Source: Gari tellinella
Taxonomy: Eukaryota > Mollusca > Bivalvia > Cardiida > Psammobiidae
Direction: 5' to 3'
Assembly (NCBI GenBank): GCA_922989275.2
Contig: OV277859.1
Location: 83,138,198-83,202,197 of the forward strand
Length of the DNA: 64,000 nt
A program made the translations under genes and the position numbers. The notes below the pieces were generated by a model, which saw only the letters and a program-made list of their open reading frames with translations, was not told the origin of the DNA and ran no database searches. This document shows positions 57,792 through 64,000 of this stretch, one piece after another (position 1 is the stretch's first letter; every line of letters begins with the position of its first letter).

Positions 57792-57941
57792 TGTACATGG
57801 TGTCTTTATAAGCACGATGCTTCCGATCTACATGTATATGTTTTATATCTTTGAACTAAAATGAATAAAATAACAAGAAGTGTAATTCGGCAGTTACTTT
57901 AAGTATACGACTACATGTATTTCTAATTTTACTGAAAGACA

Positions 57942-58150
57942 ACCATGTTATCACTTGAAGCAGTTTGAAAGTAAAGTAGAATGCGCCTTACGGCTCCTGC
58001 TTTATACTGCAACCTGCTATGATATAGAAACTATTTTATGATTCATATTAAAATATAAAGTGGATATATATAATAAAGTGGAATATTTTGTGCACTAGAG
58101 GAATACGTTAAATGCTTTGAAAAGGCATATCTATGAAGTGATAAGTTAAA
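57942..58150 (+). mobile_element. Family B decayed copy
   Basis: AGTAGAATGCGCCTTACGGC hairpin and GCTTTGAAAAGGCATATCTA. Confidence 0.55.
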
Positions 58151-58173
58151 ACTTGCTGATGATACAGCAGAGT

Positions 58174-58297
58174 GAACCATATTGAAAATTGGTTTGTTTG
58201 TTTGATACCAAATATGTAATACACATGAAATAAAGTCGTTATTATTTTTATTATTATTATTATTACTTTTATTATGATTATCATTATTATTATTATA

Positions 58298-58333
<36 letters not shown>
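58174..58333 (+). mobile_element. LINE 3' tail fragment, second copy
   Basis: About 70 bp (ACCATATTGAAAATTGGTTT through AAATAAAGTCG) matches the 3' end at 54067-54129, followed by a long imperfect (ATT)n run. It is an extremely 5'-truncated insertion of the same LINE and ends about 60 bp upstream of the exon at 58397. Confidence 0.85.
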
Positions 58334-58396
58334 GCCTTTTGCCTTACCTCCAGATTTCTCATTTTAACATTAACACTATTGTTTGTTTATTTGCAG

Positions 58397-58477
58397 GTCC
58401 CTGTTGGTACAAAGAATCATTCCAGCATGTATGTGGTCTAATCACCGGTGATACCATTCTCCATACACTAGTCAGAG
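58397..58477 (+). CDS. Internal exon, start of DUF7043-like domain
   Basis: The acceptor is TTGTTTATTTGCAG and the donor AGAG|GTATGA. The exon is 81 bases: 2 bases, 26 codons, 1 base. The first two bases join the A left by the exon at 36296 to give serine, so the protein runs LQYKE-S-PCWYKESF. It continues with a cysteine, then LITGDTILHTLVR. The C....F...C..ITGD..L.(T/S)L.R pattern is what I remember of the domain following DUF7044 in this family. The upstream intron is 22.1 kb and holds a LINE and dozens of small elements. The next exon must supply two bases first; I did not find it before 64000. Confidence 0.78.
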
Positions 58478-58494
58478 GTATGATCACTTCTTAA

Positions 58495-58866
58495 TATAGT
58501 GCTCCCTCCCTACACCGGCCCGACCAACAACGATTCCCTCCGTACAACAACGCTTGCCGCTCTTCCCCAATATAAGACAATTATGTCCAACCAATCCACG
58601 GTTGCAATGTCGCCTGCTTAAAATTGTCGTCTGCTGTTTTTCTCAAAGTTACATAATATTTACATGTAATATACATTTTGACAGAAAAAAAATAATGATG
58701 GGTGACAAACAGCTTGAACCCAGTTCAGACGCCGCGTAACGCGGCATCTGATCTGATTTCAAGCTGTTGCAAATGTAAGCCAATTTCCCTCCCTATAAAG
58801 ACTATCTCCGAACGATGAACACAATTGTGTCTCCCGTGGGGTCTTGTTGTAGAGAGTGGGCGCTGA
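58495..58866 (+). mobile_element. Family E MITE
   Basis: TATAGTGCTCCCTCCCTACA to GTAGAGAGTGGGCGCTGA; palindrome at 58712-58768; begins 18 bp after the exon end. Confidence 0.88.
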
Positions 58867-58915
58867 GAGTGGTGCTCTAACTTGCATTTACGTACCAGTC
58901 TATGTAGTTTTGAAG

Positions 58916-59173
58916 TTAACACATTCAACCCTAACGACGAGTATAGTCGTCATTTACAAACAGTGTACATGTACCTGTGAGGATATCACTTGTCCTATGC
59001 AAACAATGTAGACCCTGATCAGATGGCTCCTTAAAGAGCCCTCTGATCATGGTCTACACTGTTTGTCATTTGAATTGTATTGCTAAAAATCATCCCTAAA
59101 TAGTCTAAAATTGGACTAGACATATTTTGAAATTGGAATCGTCCATTAAAAGTTTCAAGGGTGAATGAGTTAA
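58916..59173 (+). mobile_element. Family D MITE
   Basis: TTAACACATTCAACCCTAAC to GAATGAGTTAA; hairpin GATGGCTCCTTAAAGAGCCC, one arm mismatched. Confidence 0.9.
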
Positions 59174-59428
59174 AGCAAGATGACAATGAAGCGAACGGCA
59201 CAGTCATATATAGCCAAATTTAATGATTGAGATCACTGATTGAGAACAAACATTCCACTCTATAGATATCAATGACGTGTCAAATCGTCCAGGTACAAAA
59301 ATACATGTCATATGGTCCATACCTTGCATAGGCATCTAATCACAGATCTCTGACACATTTGTAGCATCATTCCTTGTATTATTTGCACGTTGACATGTGC
59401 AATAAAAACTGACCAGCGTATGCTAGTT

Positions 59429-59600
59429 ATTAACCCATTCGCTGCCATGACGTCATCAGCTTTAAACAATTATTCTCAAATCTAAATTTTAGGCATTGTG
59501 GCTGAAGAAACGTTGGGAATGACGTTACGCGGCGTCTGATCAGGATCCAAACTGTTTGCAAATAACCATTGTATTTGGGACAAGGCAATGCAGGGGTTAA
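59429..59600. mobile_element. TTAA-bounded K-like unit
   Basis: TTAACCCATTCGCTGCCATG to GCAGGGGTTAA with only the right arm of the palindrome (GTTACGCGGCGTCTGATCAG). Confidence 0.65.
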
Positions 59601-60195
59601 AGCAGCATCATGGCTTTTTCAGAATGGTCTGATATTGTGACATTGTTTGTCGAAATATATAGTCTATGTAATGAGTGCCAATGATACCTAAATTATAACT
59701 TAATATATTATAAATTCTCACATGTTTGCTTCATAGAAAGTAATCATACAATGGGTTATCGCTGTTTAAAACAGGCGTCTAGTCACCCAATGCTATTTAA
59801 CATCCATTTAACGTATCTTTCGCAAAGACGTCTAAAATATACTAGCTAAATTTGAGAAAAACACGCAGACGACAAATGTCAAGTAGACGATGTATTGGCG
59901 GTGAAGGGGCTAGACAGGGTCTGGTGTTATTTTGTCAGTTGAGGGGTTAATAGTTTGCTATGCTTATCTCAACACAGGCAGTTCATGGAATCTAACAACA
60001 TGCACGGTTCAATTATCATTGACATGTGCAATATGTTTTTATTTCCCCAATGTCCGAGGCAGACCACATGAGCGCGTGGCCAGAAATGCCGACTATCACA
60101 ACAAATTACCCCTCCACCCTGATATAGGTAGCATTTGACATGTCAGACACTAAACGTCTGCCAATCCCCTAGTCACGCGGGAAATCCCCATTTTG
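59601..60195. other. Unassigned DNA
   Basis: GCAGACGACAAATGTCAAGT and GGCGGTGAAGGGG at 59865-59912 are a C right-end remnant. A 68-codon ORF after it lacks splice support. Confidence 0.45.
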
Positions 60196-60202
60196 TTGGT
60201 AT

Positions 60203-60273
60203 GTGCAAACAGTTCGGATCCAGATCAGACGCCGAGTAACTCGACGTCTGATCAGGATCCGAACTGTTTGCCT
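60203..60273. repeat. Palindrome unit with paired C/G outer change
   Basis: AACAGTTCGGATCCAGATCA / TGATCAGGATCCGAACTGTT: the arm carries C where most have T, and the partner arm carries G. Confidence 0.85.
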
Positions 60274-60435
60274 TGCATGTCGTATTTTTGGAAACTTCGA
60301 AATGAAATTAGTCAGTTTTGGGATTTTAGCAGACGAGATTTTTACAGTTTATTTTATTAAGCGTTCAAGGGGTTAAAGGTCGTGTCATGAAAGATTATAT
60401 GCATATCATTTCAATGGCGGATATATTCGTCTGAT

Positions 60436-60648
60436 TCAACCCTTTCACTCTCAATGACGCCTTAAAGCGCGTTTGCAAACAGTATGGGTCCTGATCAGAC
60501 GCCGCGTAAGGACCTAAACTGTTTGACACTCTTATGCGGATATTAATTAAGTCATACAACCTAAAATCTAATTTTAAAATCTGACTTGCAGACAACAATA
60601 CTGAAGCACACGACAATAAAGCGGTGAAGGGGTAAAAATCTCTCGAAT
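60436..60648 (+). mobile_element. Family C MITE
   Basis: TCAACCCTTTCACTCTCAAT to GGTGAAGGGGTAAAAATCTC. The palindrome has lost its right core. Confidence 0.8.
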
Positions 60649-60667
60649 CATTCAATCTGCTGAATCT

Positions 60668-60800
60668 GAGTGGAAAACGGTTTTGAGTTACCTCTTGGGT
60701 TACCCGTCGTCTGATCTGGATCCAAACTATTTGCAATGGGCATTTGGTTTTAGTATAAATGCGTTTATTGGGAAAAACTTACGTCTTTTCCACTTCGCCA
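60668..60800 (+). mobile_element. Family A right half
   Basis: Half palindrome and GTTTATTGGGAAAAAC...TTTTCCACT. Confidence 0.65.
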
Positions 60801-61152
60801 TGTACCACAATTGAGACAGCGCCACTCTTGATTCACATATTTATTTTGTCAGTAGTGGGTTGCCTTCATCTGCACCGAAAACATTCTTGTTTATATTCAA
60901 AACAGAGGTTTATGCGCTTCCTGTCAATGTGTCACATGTTATTGACCAATGGAAATAAGATAAATAGTCTCCCCTGACACACGCAGTACAATTCAGGGAA
61001 ATAGTTGGTAACATATGATAGCTTATTGGTGCAGGCTACAAGTAAGACAGAAAGCATCAGTTTGGACCTTTCTGCAAAGGCTTTATCCTGCAGTAAGCAG
61101 TCACATGTCGTTTGTGATCTACTTATTTAACCAAAGAGTGTTAGTGAGGTTA
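60801..61152. other. Unassigned DNA
   Basis: A G-like hairpin trace (GACAGAAAGC...CTTTCTGC) near 61045; no gene. Confidence 0.4.
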
Positions 61153-61388
61153 AACAGTGCGCCCTCTCTACAACGACACCTAATGGGAGACAGAAATTAT
61201 GTGCGTTGTTCGGAGGGAGTCGTTATAGGGAGGGGCATTGGCTTACATTTGCAAACAGTTTGAATCCAGATCAGACGCCGCATAACGCGGCGTCTGATCT
61301 TGATTCAAGCTATTTATCACTCGTCATTATATTTCGTATGTCAAAATGCCCACTAATATGTTTCTTTGAGAAAAAACAACAGGACTTT
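61153..61388 (-). mobile_element. Family E partial copy, inverted
   Basis: ACAGTGCGCCCTCTCTACAA through palindrome 61255-61315 to TGAGAAAAAACAACAGG, then broken. Confidence 0.85.
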
Positions 61389-61424
61389 GTGAAATCTATT
61401 GCAATCATTTTCAGTCAAGTTAAG

Positions 61425-61650
61425 CTGCCTAGTATTGAAGACAGGTGGCCACTTAAAACAGTTTGACTGTATTTAGCAGATTGAGAATTAAGCACTACAT
61501 GTACCTGCTTTACTTTCAGCCTGCTATAAGCTTCAATCTGCTAGGAAGTAGAAACATTTCTCATGTTGCATATTAAAAAGTGAAACTATTCTCTTCAGTT
61601 TAGGTATAAATTAATGATATAAAAGTCGTATTTATGGGTTAATGGGTTAA
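61425..61650 (+). mobile_element. Family B decayed copy
   Basis: TGCCTAGTATTGAAGACAGG, no clear left hairpin arm, CTGCTTTACTTTCAGCCTGC right arm, ends ATGGGTTAA. Confidence 0.6.
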
Positions 61651-61897
61651 ACTGTAAAACATCCTAATGCTATTATTTTCTTAAACTCAATTCTGACAAT
61701 TGTTGCAGACGGCATTTCCCTAGCGTGCTTAACACGCCAAAAACTGTCTAGACATTTCATTGTTTGAAACATAGTGGGCACTGGATCAATTTCATATTTT
61801 TCGAAACAGACAAATTTAAATTGAAACCCACTCCATCAGAAGAGGATGAACTGTGCTGTGCAATGGACCGGCCAATGCCTGAGACGTCACCCTGTCA

Positions 61898-62150
61898 TGC
61901 AGTGGAGAAAATGTTATTCTTTCCCGTTTAAACGCAAACGAAACGCAAAAGCAAATCGTTAAATTGTCGGAAATTACCATTTTGTGACATTTCTAATAAT
62001 TGCTTTTCTATCTGAGTGACAAACAGCTTGGAGCCTGGTCAGACGCCCGGTATCATGGCGTCTCATCTGGCTCCAAACTGTTTGCAATGGAAATAATAGT
62101 TTTAGCGTAAACGTGTTTATTGGGAAAGAATAACATTTTCTCCACTGTAC
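61898..62150 (+). mobile_element. Family A MITE
   Basis: TGCAGTGGAGAAAATG to TTTTCTCCACTGTA; core damaged (CCCGGTATCATGG). Confidence 0.92.
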
Positions 62151-62159
62151 TCGTAGTGT

Positions 62160-62344
62160 GCAAACAATATGGAACCAGATCAGACGCCGTGTAACCCGGA
62201 ACCTGATCAGGCTCCAAACAGTTTTCAACTCAGATAAAAAAAACCAGTGACCTCAAAGTTTTCAAGAAATGGCAAATTTCTGCAATGTAGCGCTTTGCGT
62301 TTAGTTTTCGTTTATACGGGAAATAATAACGTTCTCTCTGTTGT
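62160..62344 (-). mobile_element. Family A partial copy, inverted
   Basis: Starts at the palindrome (CAAACAATATGGAACCAGAT), right end CGTTCTCTCTGTTGTA. Confidence 0.75.
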
Positions 62345-63080
62345 AACAATTTCTTTTAGAGCACCAATTCTCTTCTTTTCCTAGAATATGTATCAGGTTT
62401 CAGTTTATTTATCCACAGGAGAGGTTTTTTTCTCTCCAAAGCTCAAATTCTATTCCTTTTCTTGAAACCTTATCAGGTTTCAATTCATTTATTCACAATG
62501 GAAGACTTTCACGTATATCAAAAGGTTCCATTTTCGTATGCAGCCCATTAGTTACAGTGCCTTTCAGTGCTAATTTGATATAGCATTCTGACAATACATC
62601 GCAGAGAGGTGGGGAACAAGATACAAAAATGGTTCATTAAGAATTAATACAAGTCACTGTCGAGGCATTGCCAATCTCGTCTTGTCTGATTTGAAATTGT
62701 GATTGCCGATCGGTTCCAGTTTTAAATTTCAATTGTTATGTCTTCGACGCGTGTGGCAGATATTTACAGGGCGCTCATTTGCATAATCACTCGGGTTGAA
62801 CTCGCAGATATGTCTGAAAAACCTATACAGAAAACTTAACCCTACACTGTGCAGTATAATAGTGCCACCGTGAAATTGTTTTCGAAAATCTGATTTGTAG
62901 TTCAGAGTATTTTCTTGAACATCGAGATTGCCTTTAGAATGGAGGTAAGTTTAGACCCTGATCAGTTGTCGAGTTGCCACATACAGGGTCGGGGACGCCA
63001 TTATTTTCTAAACGACCCGTTTGTTCAGTACCAGCAACTGGTGGCACTGACACTAACTCAGGTGTCAGGTACATGTAATT
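62345..63080. other. Unassigned DNA
   Basis: Repeated TATCAGGTTTCA (62390, 62470) marks a short direct repeat. No supported exon. Confidence 0.45.
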
Positions 63081-63084
63081 CAAC

Positions 63085-63241
63085 GTCTGGGTCCATTCTT
63101 ATAAAGCGTTTGAGTTGAGTACAAGTTCGTTCTCAAACATTTGATTGGTTAGATTTTAGAGTAGGCTCAAATTTGACCAATCAAATACTTGAGAACGAAC
63201 TCAGACTCAACTCAAGCGCTTTATGAGAGCTGGGCCTGGTC
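63085..63241. repeat. Foldback element with long arms
   Basis: TATAAAGCGTTTGAGTTGAG...GAACG and CGTTC...CTCAACTCAAGCGCTTTAT, with ATTTGATTGGTT / ACCAATCAAAT as inner arms. Confidence 0.8.
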
Positions 63242-63339
63242 AGATCCCAAACTCTTTGACACTCACACATCGAATGTTTCAAGAAATTCATAATGATAAT
63301 GGTTATATTTAGTTTTGTGTAAACATGAAATAACGACGT

Positions 63340-63418
63340 TCCGGCGTTACGCGGCGTCTGATCAGGATCCAAACTATTTGCAAAGTCGCCTTTTGGCGCC
63401 GTTGGTATTGAAATAGTT
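63340..63418 (-). mobile_element. Family C fragment
   Basis: Right half palindrome GGCGTTACGCGGCGTCTGAT, TTGCAAAGTCGCCTTTTGGC, ATAGTTAA. Confidence 0.65.
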
Positions 63419-63424
63419 AAATAG

Positions 63425-63664
63425 ACAGTGGAGGAAACGTTATTCTTTCCCAATAAACGCGTTTACGCTAAAGCTTTTATTTCCATTGCACACAGTTTGG
63501 AGCCAGATCAGACGCCGGGTACCCCGGCGTCTGATCAGGCTCCGACCTGTTTGCAACTCAGATAAAAATGCAATTGTTAGAAAAGTCACAAAAGGGTAAT
63601 TTGCTACATTTTAGCGATTTGCGTTTGCGTTTAAACGGGAAAGAATAACCTTTTCCCCACTGTA
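63425..63664 (-). mobile_element. Family A MITE, inverted
   Basis: GACAGTGGAGGAAACG to TTTTCCCCACTGTA, palindrome perfect except in one outer arm. Confidence 0.92.
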
Positions 63665-64000
63665 CATGCTGAAATCTTTACGACTCTAGCAAGTCTTATT
63701 TTGTGACGATTCTTATAAGTCACAACGTAAGGGTTTGAGGAGTAAACATGAACATTGTGTTTTCGTTAGAAAATGGTATTTTATTTTATCTCAGCTAGAA
63801 TCCTACATTACAGATTAGAGGCCAATGGGAATTAAAGAGATGTACTTTTAGGGGGAACGAACTGAATAGAGCTCTGCGAAATATACTGATTATGTCAGTA
63901 AATGAGGCGAGATAATAATGCCATAGGATAAGGCAATAACCAATAACCATTACATGTAGGCGAGGAAAGGTACGAAGTAGCTGGGCGAAGTGGGTTAATG
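63665..64000. other. Unassigned DNA to window end
   Basis: No gene or repeat recognised. Confidence 0.45.

Noticed and set aside
60052..60135. Coding-looking stretch ending ATATAG|GTAGCA
   Set aside because: No good acceptor, donor poor, no family motif in the required frame.
1568..60273. Palindromes as microRNA precursors
   Set aside because: Stems are nearly perfect, copy number is high and they sit in transposons; no sign of individual conserved mature arms.
62898..62942. Exon-like segment before GGAG|GTAAGT
   Set aside because: Phase could fit the exon ending at 58477, but the 15 residues show no family motif and the acceptor is weak.
730..63664. Recurring peptide (NAFTLKLLF...QTVWSQIRRRVTRRLI) in many small ORFs
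   Set aside because: It is the translation of family A MITEs read across the palindrome in either direction; the DNA repeats, including noncoding ends, explain it fully.
1..64000. CRISPR array from repeated palindromes
   Set aside because: Spacing is irregular, units differ in length and family, and the DNA has introns and a LINE.

Overview
This looks like invertebrate nuclear DNA, most likely from a bivalve mollusc. The sequence is AT-rich, gene-poor and packed with short foldback transposons. It carries a 5'-truncated LINE, tRNA-derived sequences and a tandem-core element of the kind I remember from bivalve genomes. Genus is not provable from the sequence; a dreissenid-type mussel is only a guess. 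Nothing suggests a prokaryote, plasmid or virus.

Two protein-coding objects are supported. (1) A split host gene on the + strand has three small exons at 31938-32079, 36220-36296 and 58397-58477. They are joined by compatible splice phases and encode a cysteine-rich extracellular-type sequence that I recognise from memory as the DUF7044/DUF7043 family found in secreted or membrane proteins of invertebrates. A possible signal-peptide exon lies at 14722-14797. The rest of the gene must lie beyond 64000. (2) A reverse transcriptase ORF at 50741-52654 belongs to a Jockey/CR1-like LINE inserted inside the 22 kb intron.

Most of the remaining DNA is nonautonomous elements, named here for reference. 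A: about 250 bp, TA-flanked, ends CAGTGGAGAAAACG; subfamily A2 has CAGTGGAGAATCTG. B: TTAA-flanked, ends CCCTTTACC, with a central hairpin built on GTAAAGCAGAATGCGCC. C: TTAACCCTTTCACTCTC. D: TTAACTCTTT, with a hairpin carrying GAGGGCTCC. E: TA-flanked, ends CAGTGCTCCCTCCCTACAACG. F: ends GGGCCCGTTTCAT. G: CAGTAAAACCTCTC. I: CAGTACTGAACC. J: CCCCCTCTAAACCGG. K: loose units with two GTCGTCTGC motifs beside a palindrome. L: GGCTCCAGATAA. N: CAGGGCTGCCATTTCT. A, C, E, K and (with a different arm sequence) D all carry the same kind of central palindrome, based on AAACAGTTTGGA...GATCAGACGCCG. No transposase is visible for any of them.

Layout. 1-14 kb: scattered A, B, C, F and K copies plus an inverted pair of tRNA-like arms (5913-7112). 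14.7 kb: candidate first exon. 15-32 kb: dense A, D, E and B copies. 32-36.3 kb: exons 1 and 2, each followed within 20 bp by a transposon. 36.3-38.4 kb: a three-level nest (A, then a tandem-core element, then I). 38.4-45.7 kb: a cluster of near-identical A2 copies. 50.7-54.3 kb: LINE inside an L element. 58.4 kb: exon 3. 59-64 kb: more A, C, D, E and K copies.

The most unusual signal is the palindrome itself. It is shared across families with unrelated ends, varies by paired compensating changes in its two arms, and has been cleanly deleted or partly re-duplicated in several copies.
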